The position numbers and the translations under genes were made by a program. The notes under the pieces were generated by a model. It worked only from the letters and a program-made list of their open reading frames with translations. It ran no database searches and was not told where the DNA came from. DNA of 64,000 bases, taken from positions 3,426,001 to 3,490,000 of the forward strand of contig NZ_CP150203.1 of NCBI RefSeq assembly GCF_037969725.1, in the 5' to 3' direction. Below are positions 35,215 to 43,901 of this stretch, one piece after another (positions within the stretch are counted from its first letter, which is position 1; each line of letters opens with the position of its first letter). The stretch is from Paenibacillus sp. FSL W8-0426 (GTDB lineage: Bacteria > Bacillota > Bacilli > Paenibacillales > Paenibacillaceae).

Positions 35215-36393
35215 ATGTCAACATTCAAAAGAATACACCTGATCGTCATGGATTCCGTCGGAATCGGCGAGGCGCCGGACGCAGCGGATTTCGACGATTA
35301 TGACGTCGATACGTTCGGCCACATCGCGCGTGAGCGCGGCGGGCTGAACATGCCTCATATGGCCAGCCTGGGGTTGTCCAACATCAAGGAAATCGAAGGC
35401 GTGGCGGTAGCGGATGCGCCGAAGGCGTTTTACACCAAAATGCAGGAAGCGTCCAAAGGAAAAGATACGATGACAGGTCACTGGGAGCTGATGGGGCTGT
35501 ACATCGATACGCCGTTTCGCGTATTCCCCGACGGCTTCCCGGATGAGCTGATCCGGCGCATCGAAGAAAAAACGGGCCGCAAAGTCATCGGCAACAAGCC
35601 GGCGAGCGGTACGGAAATCATTGACGAGCTGGGCGAAGAGCATGTAAAGACCGGTGCGTTGATCATTTATACCTCCGCAGATTCGGTGCTGCAGATCGCT
35701 GCGCATGAAGACGTCGTTCCGCTGAAGGAATTGTACGAAATTTGCGAGTTCTGCCGCGAAATCACGCTGGATGACCCGTACATGCTCGGCCGCATCATCG
35801 CACGTCCGTTCGTGGGTGAACCAGGCAGCTTCAAACGTACGGCGAACCGCCATGACTACGCGTTGAAACCGTTCGGCCGCACCGTGATGAACGAGCTGAA
35901 GGACGGCGGTTTCGATGTCATTGCGCTTGGCAAAATTTCCGATATCTATGACGGCGAAGGGGTGACCAAGGCGATTCGTACCGTTTCCAACATGGACGGC
36001 ATGGACAAGCTTTCCGAAACGATGGACGAAGCGTTCACTGGCCTTAGCTTCGTTAACCTGGTGGATTTCGACGCGTTATATGGCCATCGCCGCGATCCGC
36101 AAGGTTATGCGCAAGCGCTGGAAGACTACGATGCACGCCTGCCGGAAATTATGGGTAAAATGACGGAAGACGATTTGCTGATCATCACAGCAGACCACGG
36201 TAACGATCCAACCTATCGCGGAACGGATCACACGCGCGAGTATGTGCCGCTGCTGGTATACTCCCCTCGCTTTGCAGGAGGCAAACGGCTGGAGCAGCGA
36301 CGTACGTTTGCCGACGTAGGAGCAACCGTGGCCGACAATTTCGGCGTAAAACTGCCGGAACATGGCACAAGTTTCCTGAGCGAACTTAAATAA
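35215..36393 (+). CDS. deoB: Phosphopentomutase
   Basis: 392 residues, alkaline-phosphatase superfamily. Metal ligands and the phospho-acceptor Thr are visible: [41 protein letters not shown] and [18 protein letters not shown]. Interconverts (deoxy)ribose 1-phosphate and 5-phosphate, linking the phosphorylases to DeoC. GGAAGGAGTG site; 31 nt after nupC. Confidence 0.95.
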   Translation: MSTFKRIHLIVMDSVGIGEAPDAADFDDYDVDTFGHIARERGGLNMPHMASLGLSNIKEIEGVAVADAPKAFYTKMQEASKGKDTMTGHWELMGLYIDTPFRVFPDGFPDELIRRIEEKTGRKVIGNKPASGTEIIDELGEEHVKTGALIIYTSADSVLQIAAHEDVVPLKELYEICEFCREITLDDPYMLGRIIARPFVGEPGSFKRTANRHDYALKPFGRTVMNELKDGGFDVIALGKISDIYDGEGVTKAIRTVSNMDGMDKLSETMDEAFTGLSFVNLVDFDALYGHRRDPQGYAQALEDYDARLPEIMGKMTEDDLLIITADHGNDPTYRGTDHTREYVPLLVYSPRFAGGKRLEQRRTFADVGATVADNFGVKLPEHGTSFLSELK

Positions 36394-36408
36394 TCGGGAG
36401 GAGCAATG

Positions 36409-36435
36409 AGCCGGGGCAGTCCTGCTGCTTCGGCT
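36409..36435 (+). other. Intercistronic hairpin between deoB and deoD
   Basis: Eleven-bp stem agccggggcag/ctgcttcggct (two G-U) with a 5-nt loop and no T-run. Sits just after a GGGAGGAG-ATG that opens only a 10-codon frame. More like an mRNA stability or processing element than a terminator. Confidence 0.45.
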
Positions 36436-36514
36436 TAGCTTCGCCCATGGTCGATGAAAGTCGACACACCTGATAAACGAACACAATTCATTGGTTAATG
36501 GAGGAGAACATACG

Positions 36515-37222
36515 ATGAGTACACATATTGGAGCAAAACCGGGAGATATTGCGGAAACGATTCTGTTGCCGGGAGATCCTTTGCGGGCAAAATACATTGC
36601 GGATACGTACCTTGAAGACGTGGTGTGTTATAACGAGGTGCGCGGCATGCTTGGTTTCACGGGTACATATCAAGGAAAACGGATTTCGGTGCAAGGTTCG
36701 GGCATGGGCATTCCTTCCTTCGCGATCTATGCGAACGAGTTGATCCGCGATTATGGCGTTAAAAACCTGATTCGCGTGGGCACTTGCGGAGGCATGCAGG
36801 AGCACGTTCGCGTTCGCGATGTCATTTTGGCCCAAGCGGCTTGTACGGATTCCAGCATGAACAAGCTGGTGTTCGGCGGATACGACTTTTCTCCAATCGC
36901 GACGTTCTCTCTGCTTAAGGCCGCATATGACCGCGCTACCGAAAAAGGCATGAACATTCATGTCGGCAACGTGTTCAGCTCCGATTCCTTCTATCGCGAC
37001 GACCGTTCCGTGACAGAAAAGCTGATGCAGCACGGCGTATTGGGCGTGGAAATGGAAACGACAGCACTGTATACGATTGCAGCGAAGTTCGGTGTAAACG
37101 CGCTGACGATCCTTACCGTAAGCGACCACTTGTTGACAGGCGAAGAAACGTCGGCCGAAGAACGCCAAAAAACGTTCAACGACATGATGGTTGTCGCCCT
37201 GGATACAGCCATTACGCTGTAA
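36515..37222 (+). CDS. deoD: Purine-nucleoside phosphorylase (DeoD type)
   Basis: 235 residues, hexameric PNP family. N-terminal [23 protein letters not shown], the phosphate/ribose motifs [18 protein letters not shown] and [16 protein letters not shown] and [10 protein letters not shown]. Phosphorolyses purine (deoxy)nucleosides. Start at the ATG after TGGAGGAG; an upstream GTG in frame is rejected. Confidence 0.94.
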   Translation: MSTHIGAKPGDIAETILLPGDPLRAKYIADTYLEDVVCYNEVRGMLGFTGTYQGKRISVQGSGMGIPSFAIYANELIRDYGVKNLIRVGTCGGMQEHVRVRDVILAQAACTDSSMNKLVFGGYDFSPIATFSLLKAAYDRATEKGMNIHVGNVFSSDSFYRDDRSVTEKLMQHGVLGVEMETTALYTIAAKFGVNALTILTVSDHLLTGEETSAEERQKTFNDMMVVALDTAITL

Positions 37223-37268
37223 GTATGACACCAATTCACAATATAAACCTCAAAGGAGAGATCAGGCC

Positions 37269-38570
37269 ATGAGAATGGTAGACATTATAGCCAAGAAACG
37301 CGATGGGAAAGAGCTGACGACGGCCGAGATCGATTTTGTCGTTCAAGGATATACCCAAGGCGAAATTCCGGATTATCAAGTCAGTGCATGGGCGATGGCC
37401 GTGTATTTCAATGACATGACGGACAAAGAGCGTGCTGACCTTACCATGTCCATGGTGAATTCCGGCGAAACGATCGACCTTTCCGCCATTGAAGGCATCA
37501 AGGTAGACAAGCACTCCACCGGCGGCGTAGGCGATACTACGACGTTGGTGCTGGCACCGCTTGTAGCGGCATTGGACGTACCGGTAGCGAAAATGTCCGG
37601 ACGCGGCCTGGGCCACACCGGCGGTACTACGGACAAGCTGGAATCCGTTGCCGGTTTCCACGTCGAGCTGGAAAAAGAAGAGTTCATCCGGCTTGTGAAC
37701 GAAAACAAAGTTGCGGTCATCGGACAAAGCGGCAACCTTACGCCTGCGGACAAAAAGCTGTACGCATTGCGCGACGTGACGGCAACAGTCAACTCCATTC
37801 CATTGATCGCCAGCTCGATCATGAGCAAAAAAATCGCCGCCGGCGCTGACGCGATCGTGCTGGACGTCAAGACGGGCGCGGGCGCGTTCATGAAAACCGC
37901 AGAGGACGCCAAAGAGCTTGCGCACGCGATGGTCAGCATCGGCAACAATGTCGGCCGCAAAACGATGGCGGTCATCTCCGACATGTCCCAACCGCTTGGA
38001 TTCGCGATCGGGAATGCGCTTGAAGTGAAAGAAGCCATTCTGACGCTGCAAGGCAAAGGGCCGAAAGATTTGGAAGAGTTGTGCCTGGCACTCGGGCGGC
38101 AAATGGTGTTCCTCGCAGGCAAAGCGGATTCGCTGGAAGATGCCGAGGAAAAACTGAAAGAAGTCATCCGCAACGGCAAAGCGTTGGAGAAGTTCAAGCA
38201 GTTCCTCGCCAATCAGGGCGGCGACGCTTCGGTCGTGGATCATCCGGAACGTCTGCCTCAGGCTCAATATCTCATTGAAGTGCCTGCGGATAAAGATGGA
38301 TACGTAGCGGAAATTATCGCTGACGAGATTGGTACGGCGGCCATGCTGCTTGGTGCCGGACGCGCAACGAAAGAATCCGAGATTGATCTGGCCGTTGGCC
38401 TGATGTTGAACAAAAAAGTGGGGGATGCCGTCAAAGCGGGCGAATCCCTTGTTACGATCCATGCCAATCGCGAGGATGTCGCAAGCGTGATCGAGAAAAT
38501 CAAGGAAAACATTACGATTGCCGATCATGCGGAAGCTCCGGTATTGGTACATGGTATAGTAACCGAATAA
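37269..38570 (+). CDS. pdp: Pyrimidine-nucleoside phosphorylase
   Basis: 433 residues. N-terminal helical domain ([17 protein letters not shown]), family signature [14 protein letters not shown] and [11 protein letters not shown], and the C-terminal PYNP domain. Phosphorolyses uridine, thymidine and deoxyuridine. AAAGGAGAG site 9 nt before ATG. Ends the deo operon at a strong terminator. Confidence 0.95.
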   Translation: MRMVDIIAKKRDGKELTTAEIDFVVQGYTQGEIPDYQVSAWAMAVYFNDMTDKERADLTMSMVNSGETIDLSAIEGIKVDKHSTGGVGDTTTLVLAPLVAALDVPVAKMSGRGLGHTGGTTDKLESVAGFHVELEKEEFIRLVNENKVAVIGQSGNLTPADKKLYALRDVTATVNSIPLIASSIMSKKIAAGADAIVLDVKTGAGAFMKTAEDAKELAHAMVSIGNNVGRKTMAVISDMSQPLGFAIGNALEVKEAILTLQGKGPKDLEELCLALGRQMVFLAGKADSLEDAEEKLKEVIRNGKALEKFKQFLANQGGDASVVDHPERLPQAQYLIEVPADKDGYVAEIIADEIGTAAMLLGAGRATKESEIDLAVGLMLNKKVGDAVKAGESLVTIHANREDVASVIEKIKENITIADHAEAPVLVHGIVTE

Positions 38571-38589
38571 AAGGACGAAATACATTACG

Positions 38590-38634
38590 AAAAACCGCAG
38601 GCATGGTGGAAACCCATGCTTGCGGTTTTTTCTT
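38590..38634. terminator. Strong, probably bidirectional terminator after pdp
   Basis: Stem of about 16 bp (aaaaaccgca...tgcggttttt with inner gcatgg/ccatgc) with T-runs in both directions, between convergent genes. Confidence 0.85.
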
Positions 38635-38650
38635 TAGGCTCTGTTTTATT

Positions 38651-38980
38651 CTAATGTTTAACTGAATACCCAGATGGAATCTCTCCATCCGAGTAGTAAC
38701 GGATGGTTTTACCCTGCTTTTCAGCATACTCAATTTCTTTTCGCGTGCTGTTGCCAATGTAACCATCGACATTAATAACGAATATTTCGTCCGAAATATC
38801 AATCTTTCTCAAATGAATGTTTCCCAGTAATTCAGCTTGTTCTTGTGTGATTTTAAAACCTTCGCTTTGTTCAAAGAAGGCTAAGCCAATAACTACATTT
38901 CCTTGAAGAGTAAGATATGCATTTGCTTGTTCAAATTGATTCTTGAATTTTGTAGAACCGCATAAAGTGATAACCTTCAT
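38651..38980 (-). CDS. Nucleoside 2-deoxyribosyltransferase-like protein
   Basis: 109 residues. N-terminal VITLCGSTKFKNQFEQAN and C-terminal YIGNSTRKEIEYAEKQGK with DISDEIFVIN before it are the pattern of the NDT/YtoQ-like Rossmann proteins (substrate loop GS-x-R/K and DxGT/S-xxE). It may process deoxynucleotides, which would suit the deo neighbours, or be one of the stand-alone housekeeping or defence-associated relatives. The gene and its flanks are visibly more AT-rich than its neighbours, hinting at acquisition. GAAAGGATG before the ATG. Confidence 0.7.
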   Translation of the reverse strand: MKVITLCGSTKFKNQFEQANAYLTLQGNVVIGLAFFEQSEGFKITQEQAELLGNIHLRKIDISDEIFVINVDGYIGNSTRKEIEYAEKQGKTIRYYSDGEIPSGYSVKH

Positions 38981-39215
38981 GATTACATCCTTTCTCAGTT
39001 ATCATAGGAGACAAGAGGTGACATGCATGTTTTTATTATTCGACGTTGTGTTTTCATATTCCTTGCTGTCTACGTAGCGAAACTAAGCCGGATTATGTTT
39101 CTAAATACTTAGTTGTACATCGTTAAAGTGGTCCATCCTGCGTTTCAAGCGGCTGTGTTCGTAAACATCAAATATCAACATTAAGAATTAAACATAGCTT
39201 TCTTTTATATGCTTT

Positions 39216-40232
39216 TTATTGCCCCGTATCGCTATTCTGAAGTTGGTCATAGGCTTCCACCGAATCTGCGTTGGTGTAGATGTAAGGCGTCGACGGTTCA
39301 GCCACAGGAATGACTTTGTCAGCACGAATTTCCAGCCGATCTTTGCCGTCCACCTGCACGGAACCGATGCTGCCGTCGATTTGGACCCAGCTGTCGGTGG
39401 GGAAGGCCGCAGCGTCGGGCACATGGATCATAATGCCGAAGGGAGCGGCGTCCGCCGGGCAGCACATGACCAGGAAACGACCAAGGGCAAAGTGGGAATC
39501 CTGATTCATGTCTTCATCCCGGTATACGAAGCCCGTTAACGAGATGGATTTGCCTGCAAATTGACGTTGAAACATGTCGATGGCACCAAGCGTTTCCGAG
39601 AAAATCGCCGGATGGACCTGAATGACCTGTTCGCGGTACAGCTTTTGGGCGAGATCGGCGAACTCCTGGCTGTATTCGTCAGGCGGTATGAATTGCACTT
39701 GCCCCGCGGCAGCTGCATTGGAAGCTTTGGACGCATCCATTCTGGATGGGAGCCCGTTAATATCCTGCACCTTCATGGCGTTTGCTTCCGGCAAAGGCTC
39801 TTTGCGTCGGATTTCGGGAGGTGCGTAAGAAAGCGCCATGCCTTTCTGACTAGCCATCGCGCTGCCCAATGCAAGATCAGGCAACAAAAAGCCGAGCAGT
39901 AAAGGAAAACAAACCAACCCGTAGGTAAGGGAGGTACGAATCCATCCCGAAGGCGGTGGATGCTCGCAATCGCAATGCACATGCTTATGACCGAAAACGC
40001 CTTGCCAACCCATGATTGCCGAGATGAACAAGAGCGGCACCGGACAGCACAAGAGCAGCGGGTGCAGCGAGGGAGCCAAATAATAGTGCAGCGAATCGGT
40101 TTCGTTGAGCCGAATAATGTATATGGCCAGCGCACCGAGCCAAACGGAACGAAACAGGCTGTGCCATTGCACGCGAACTGAACGGGAAAAGCTAGTACGC
40201 ATTTTTGGGGATGATCGTAACACGGCAGCCAT
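39216..40232 (-). CDS. TIGR03943-family permease partner (YcgQ-like)
   Basis: 338 residues. Three hydrophobic N-terminal segments (SVWLGALAIYIIRL; HPLLLCCPVPLLFISAIMG; YGLVCFPLLLGFLLPDLAL), with a metal-ligand-like HVHCDCEH loop between the second and third, then a soluble C-terminal domain with RFLVMCCPADA and DSWVQIDG, typical of TIGR03943. Always found beside COG0701 permeases, as here (97 nt downstream of one). A zinc-related transport role is inferred from the Zur-box-like site before the permease. AAAGGAG precedes ATG. Confidence 0.8.
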   Translation of the reverse strand: MAAVLRSSPKMRTSFSRSVRVQWHSLFRSVWLGALAIYIIRLNETDSLHYYLAPSLHPLLLCCPVPLLFISAIMGWQGVFGHKHVHCDCEHPPPSGWIRTSLTYGLVCFPLLLGFLLPDLALGSAMASQKGMALSYAPPEIRRKEPLPEANAMKVQDINGLPSRMDASKASNAAAAGQVQFIPPDEYSQEFADLAQKLYREQVIQVHPAIFSETLGAIDMFQRQFAGKSISLTGFVYRDEDMNQDSHFALGRFLVMCCPADAAPFGIMIHVPDAAAFPTDSWVQIDGSIGSVQVDGKDRLEIRADKVIPVAEPSTPYIYTNADSVEAYDQLQNSDTGQ

Positions 40233-40329
40233 GGCATCGACTCCTTTCTTTTCTTCTGCGGTTCGTGTATCTTCAGCTGCGAGCAGGCAAGATGCTCAGA
40301 ATCTTCGGCAGCCTTAAAGCTAAGCTACC

Positions 40330-41385
40330 TCATGCAAATGCATTGATTAACCACGATCCCGCAAACACCAGAACGATGATGGCGATCGCAAGGCCAATGA
40401 CAAAGCGGGTGCGGAACGTGGACAGCAGCATCAAGGTGCTTTTGAAATCGAGCATTGGTCCGAGCACGAGAAAAGACAACAGCGGCCCAAGGGCAAACGT
40501 ATGTGAGAAAGCTGAAGCAACGAAGGCATCGGAAGTAGAACACAGGGACAGCACGTAGGCGAACGCCATCATGAATACATAGGACGAGATCGGCCCGTTT
40601 CCGAGGGAAATCAAGTCGGCCCGGCTGACAAAGGTTTGAATGCAGGCAGTGATCACGGCGCCAAGAACCAAATATTTGCCCATGTCGAACAGCTCGTCTC
40701 CCGCATGAATGAAAAAGCTGCGCCAGTTTTTGGGATGTTCATGATCCGAATGATCATGTCCGTTATGGACGTGCGGATGTGCCATCTTGAAGCCGGGATG
40801 CGTTCTCACCGTCGTTTGTACGGACAGTTCGTCCGGTACATTTGTTTTGCGGAGCGGATTTTGTTTTGCGAACAGATAGACGAGTCCCCCGACGATGGCC
40901 GCAACGGCGAAAGCCAGTCCCATGCGGGCGATCACGATTTCGGGATGGGATGGAAAGGCAAGCAAGGTGGCCGTGAACACAACCGGATTTACTACAGGTC
41001 CACTGAGAATAAACGTCGTGGCGATGTAGGCAGGCATGCCTTTGCGCATTAACCTGCGCACGACCGGAATCATGCCGCACTCGCAAATCGGAAACGCGAT
41101 GCCGAGCAGGCCTGCGGCGATAATCCCCAGCACGGGGTTTTTTGGCGTCAGCCTGCGCACCATGTCTTCGGACACAAACCATTGCATCAGGGAAGAGAGC
41201 AGTACGCCAATGAGGAGGAACGGCATGGCTTCGAGCAGGATGCTGACCAATATCGTTTTTATGCTTTGCATACTCCCGCTGTTCCAGGCTTGCTGCAGGT
41301 CCGGCGCCATGAGAACAAGTACGGGGATGAGAAATGCGCAGGGAATAAGGAAGGTAAGGAGCTTCAGATTGGCCGCCAGCTTCAT
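40330..41385 (-). CDS. COG0701 (YcgR/YraQ-type) permease
   Basis: 351 residues, two sets of about four membrane segments. Family motifs: ILLEAMPFLLIGVLLSSL, GIAFPICECGMIPV (Cys-Glu-Cys at 101-103) and FILSGPVVNPVV. The central loop has a His-rich run at ~203-217 (HPHVHNGHDHSDHEH) suited to binding zinc. Substrate of the family is not settled; the His loop, the Zur-like box 77-91 nt upstream and the divergent COG0523 gene argue for zinc or another divalent metal. Start ATG after GGAGGT; an upstream extension of 24 codons is rejected. Confidence 0.84.
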   Translation of the reverse strand: MKLAANLKLLTFLIPCAFLIPVLVLMAPDLQQAWNSGSMQSIKTILVSILLEAMPFLLIGVLLSSLMQWFVSEDMVRRLTPKNPVLGIIAAGLLGIAFPICECGMIPVVRRLMRKGMPAYIATTFILSGPVVNPVVFTATLLAFPSHPEIVIARMGLAFAVAAIVGGLVYLFAKQNPLRKTNVPDELSVQTTVRTHPGFKMAHPHVHNGHDHSDHEHPKNWRSFFIHAGDELFDMGKYLVLGAVITACIQTFVSRADLISLGNGPISSYVFMMAFAYVLSLCSTSDAFVASAFSHTFALGPLLSFLVLGPMLDFKSTLMLLSTFRTRFVIGLAIAIIVLVFAGSWLINAFA

Positions 41386-41461
41386 CGACAGACCTCCACA
41401 ATCGTTTTGTTTAAGATATATGCTTGTACCTTGGACAACATAACTGTTGGCAGGCATCTAA

Positions 41462-41476
41462 TCATAAAAATTACGA
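41462..41476 (-). promoter_or_regulatory. Zur-box-like site upstream of the permease
   Basis: tcataaaaattacga matches the Bacillus Zur core TCGTAATnATTACGA at 12 of the 14 specified positions. Confidence 0.55.
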
Positions 41477-41504
41477 TTTATTAGCATGTAAAGACATAGC
41501 GCCG

Positions 41505-41533
41505 TTGACATTGCATTTGCTATAAGGTATATT
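41505..41533 (+). promoter_or_regulatory. Promoter of the COG0523 GTPase gene
   Basis: Perfect TTGACA (41505-41510), 17-nt spacer, TATATT (41528-41533). The Zur-type palindrome begins 5 nt downstream, so it covers the start of transcription. Confidence 0.75.
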
Positions 41534-41537
41534 ACTA

Positions 41538-41568
41538 CTTGTTAATCGTAATTATTACGATTAACAAG
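41538..41568. promoter_or_regulatory. Zur box (31-nt perfect palindrome)
   Basis: Perfect arms of 15 nt around a central T (41553), containing the exact core TCGTAAT-T-ATTACGA at 41546-41560. This is the B. subtilis Zur consensus. It is placed to block the promoter at 41505-41533 when zinc is plentiful. Confidence 0.85.
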
Positions 41569-41656
41569 AGCATTCTGTTTATTATACAGGTTGAACTAAA
41601 CAATTAAACGATAACGGAGAGGGCAGAAAGAATCTGGAGAAGCGGGGGAACGATAC

Positions 41657-42856
41657 ATGGAACAACGACAAGCACGCAGCCTCATTCCCGTCACCGTATT
41701 GAGCGGATATTTGGGAGCGGGCAAAACAACTTTACTGAATCATGTGCTCCATAATCGCCAAGGCATGAGAGTGGCTGTGATCGTCAATGATTTGAGCGAG
41801 GTGAATATCGACGCTGGGTTGATCCGGGATGGCGGAGGTTTGTCTCGTATCGATGAGAAACTGGTGGAAATGTCCAATGGGTGCATCTGCTGCACCTTGC
41901 GCGAGGATTTGCTGAAAGAGGTGGAGCGACTCGCTTTGGAAGGCTCCTTTGATTATATTTTGATCGAATCGACAGGGATTGGCGAGCCTGTGCCTGTTGC
42001 TCAGACGTTTACATACATCGACGAAGAACTCGGGATTGATCTGACGAAATTTACACGCCTCGATACGATGGTAACTGTGGTGGATGCAGCCCAATTTTGG
42101 CGGGATTTCTATTCAAGGGAGACGCTGATGGATCGCGGCCAGGAAGCCGGTGAAGGAGATACGCGGGGGATCGTGCACCTGTTGACCGATCAGGTCGAGT
42201 TTTGCGATGTATTGGTCTTGAACAAATGTGATTTGGTGACGGAAGAGGAATTGCTCAAGCTGGAGAAGGCGCTCCGCGCGATGCAGCCGACAGCCAAACT
42301 GATCCGAACGACGAATGGGCGAATTGATCCGCATGAAATTTTGAACACGGGGCGTTTCGACTTCGAAAAGGCAAGTCAGTCTGCGGGCTGGATCCGGGAA
42401 TTGATGAAGGAAGAGCATACGCCCGAGACGGAGGAGTATGGCATTCACTCGTTCGTATATCATCGCAAACGTCCTTTCCATCCCGAACGCCTGCTTCGAT
42501 GGATTGCCAAGTGGCCGGACAGCATCGTTCGTTCGAAAGGGCTGATGTGGCTTGCGACGCGCAACCATATGGCCGTTTCCTTTAGCCATGCCGGTACATC
42601 GAAGCAGCTGGCTCCGGCAGGATTGTGGGTCGGCGCGATGAGTGAGGAGGAACGTCATTTGCATTTTGGCGATACGCTGCCGAACATTCCGGATTGGGAT
42701 GAGACGTGGGGGGACCGGGTAACCAAGCTTGTGTTCATCGGCATTGACATGGACCGTTCGGAGATTGAACGGACACTGGACGAAACGCTGCTGACGGATG
42801 AAGAGATGCAGCGGAATTGGAGGGATTTGAAGGATCCGTTTCCGACGTGGCATTGA
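41657..42856 (+). CDS. COG0523 zinc-type GTPase (CobW/YciC/ZagA family)
   Basis: 399 residues. N-terminal Walker A GYLGAGKTTLLNH, the family metal motif GCICCTL (CxCC), ESTGIGEP (switch region), and NKCDLV (NKxD), then a C-terminal CobW_C domain from ~residue 260 (FVYHRKRPFHPERLL). It is the counterpart of B. subtilis YciC (ZagA), a Zur-regulated zinc metallochaperone, and the near-perfect Zur box upstream supports that. Its stop codon overlaps the -35 of the rpmG promoter. Confidence 0.9.
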   Translation: MEQRQARSLIPVTVLSGYLGAGKTTLLNHVLHNRQGMRVAVIVNDLSEVNIDAGLIRDGGGLSRIDEKLVEMSNGCICCTLREDLLKEVERLALEGSFDYILIESTGIGEPVPVAQTFTYIDEELGIDLTKFTRLDTMVTVVDAAQFWRDFYSRETLMDRGQEAGEGDTRGIVHLLTDQVEFCDVLVLNKCDLVTEEELLKLEKALRAMQPTAKLIRTTNGRIDPHEILNTGRFDFEKASQSAGWIRELMKEEHTPETEEYGIHSFVYHRKRPFHPERLLRWIAKWPDSIVRSKGLMWLATRNHMAVSFSHAGTSKQLAPAGLWVGAMSEEERHLHFGDTLPNIPDWDETWGDRVTKLVFIGIDMDRSEIERTLDETLLTDEEMQRNWRDLKDPFPTWH

Positions 42857-42881
42857 CAACAGAAAACAATTCAGCTACTAT
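42853..42881 (+). promoter_or_regulatory. Promoter of the alternative L33 gene
   Basis: TTGACA (42853-42858), 17-nt spacer, TACTAT (42876-42881); the -35 overlaps the stop codon of the GTPase gene. Confidence 0.6.
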
Positions 42882-42888
42882 GATTAAA

Positions 42889-42903
42889 TAGTAATTATTA
42901 CGA
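42889..42903. promoter_or_regulatory. Zur box upstream of rpmG
   Basis: tagtaattattacga matches the Zur core at all but one specified position, and flanks (taaa / tttaa) extend the palindrome. It sits at the transcription start. Confidence 0.8.
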
Positions 42904-42930
42904 TTTAAGAAGACGAAGGAGGCATCACCC

Positions 42931-43080
42931 ATGAGAGTCATCGTAACCTTAGCCTGCACCGAGTGCGGGGACCGCAACTATACCACCACCAAGAACAAAC
43001 GCAATCACCCGGAGCGGCTGGAAATGAAAAAGTATTCCCCCCGCCTGAAAAAAATGACGATTCACCGCGAAACGAGATAA
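42931..43080 (+). CDS. rpmG: 50S ribosomal protein L33, zinc-independent-type paralogue
   Basis: 49 residues: [17 protein letters not shown]... ending IHRETR. The first zinc-ribbon pair survives (CTEC), but the second pair is gone: the usual KYCPxC stretch reads KYSPRLKK, so a four-Cys zinc site cannot form. In Bacillus, zinc-free L33 and L31 paralogues are made under Zur control to free ribosomal zinc. The Zur box just upstream fits. AAGGAGG site 8 nt before ATG. Confidence 0.92.
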   Translation: MRVIVTLACTECGDRNYTTTKNKRNHPERLEMKKYSPRLKKMTIHRETR

Positions 43081-43162
43081 ACCGGTTTGCTAGCTTGTAC
43101 ATAACAAGTGTACAATATATGTAGCCAAGTAACAGGGGGGTAGCACCCTCCCAGAACTTTTG

Positions 43163-43195
43163 AGAGCACAGCAATGTGCTCTTTCGTTATTTTTG
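43163..43195 (+). terminator. Intrinsic terminator after rpmG
   Basis: Eight-bp stem agagcaca/tgtgctct closed by a GCAA tetraloop, then a T-rich tract. Confidence 0.7.
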
Positions 43196-43302
43196 GATTG
43201 GCTATACCGTGTAGTTCCAGAAGAAACGATCTTGAGGCGCACAAGCATGTTCTTGTTTTTGCATACAGCCCAATGGGCGTTTTAGTAATAGGAGGTTTGG
43301 AT

Positions 43303-43875
43303 ATGGATGAAGATGCCCGTTTAACGACCCGTTCGAATGCCGATTCTCAGGATGACAGCGATTCAGCTTCAACATTACATAACCGTTCCCGTGCGGTGGA
43401 AGCAGCAACGATCCTTCCGCCCTCGGCGGAACAGGAAGTGCTGTTCAGCAACCAACCCGCTCACCTCTGGAAAAGGCGCAGGCAAGAGCTTCTCCAGTGG
43501 ACGGAACGCGATAAAACAACCGTTTCTCCCAAACGAACGACGTTATGGAATGGGATCGAAGTGGATTTCGAGTTGGTTTCTGCCTTGGATCTGATGTCTC
43601 AAAAGGGAATGCTGACCGAATATTCTTGTGCAGGAGTAAGCCCCCTCGATGAACCTGTGGACCATTCCTTGTATGCATATGTTACACTGGTACAGAATGG
43701 GGCGGCTGACCAATTCGTAGAGTTTGCGATGAACCGTATGCGAAATAGGCTGCTTGTCACACTGGATCAGCTCACCGGCCGTTATGACCTGTCATCCTTC
43801 TTTATCGGCCATAACCGCAGTTTCTGCTGGTGGATGCAGCATTGCGCTGCGCGGTTCGAAATCCGAAACGAATAG
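43303..43875 (+). CDS. Hypothetical protein
   Basis: 190 residues, not recognised with confidence. The first ~65 residues are polar and probably disordered. The rest looks folded: LWKRRRQELLQW, IEVDFELVSALDLMSQKGML, then EYSCAGVSP and SLYAYVTL, a pattern (hydrophobic helix, SCxG turn, beta strand) seen in small proteins with a YSCSG-type motif such as the TYW3-like or phage-derived ones. No membrane segment. GGAGGT lies 7 nt before the ATG. The next gene starts 26 nt later. Confidence 0.65.
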   Translation: MDEDARLTTRSNADSQDDSDSASTLHNRSRAVEAATILPPSAEQEVLFSNQPAHLWKRRRQELLQWTERDKTTVSPKRTTLWNGIEVDFELVSALDLMSQKGMLTEYSCAGVSPLDEPVDHSLYAYVTLVQNGAADQFVEFAMNRMRNRLLVTLDQLTGRYDLSSFFIGHNRSFCWWMQHCAARFEIRNE

Positions 43876-43901
43876 TCGGCTTCGTCCGTATTTTCGCGAA
43901 T

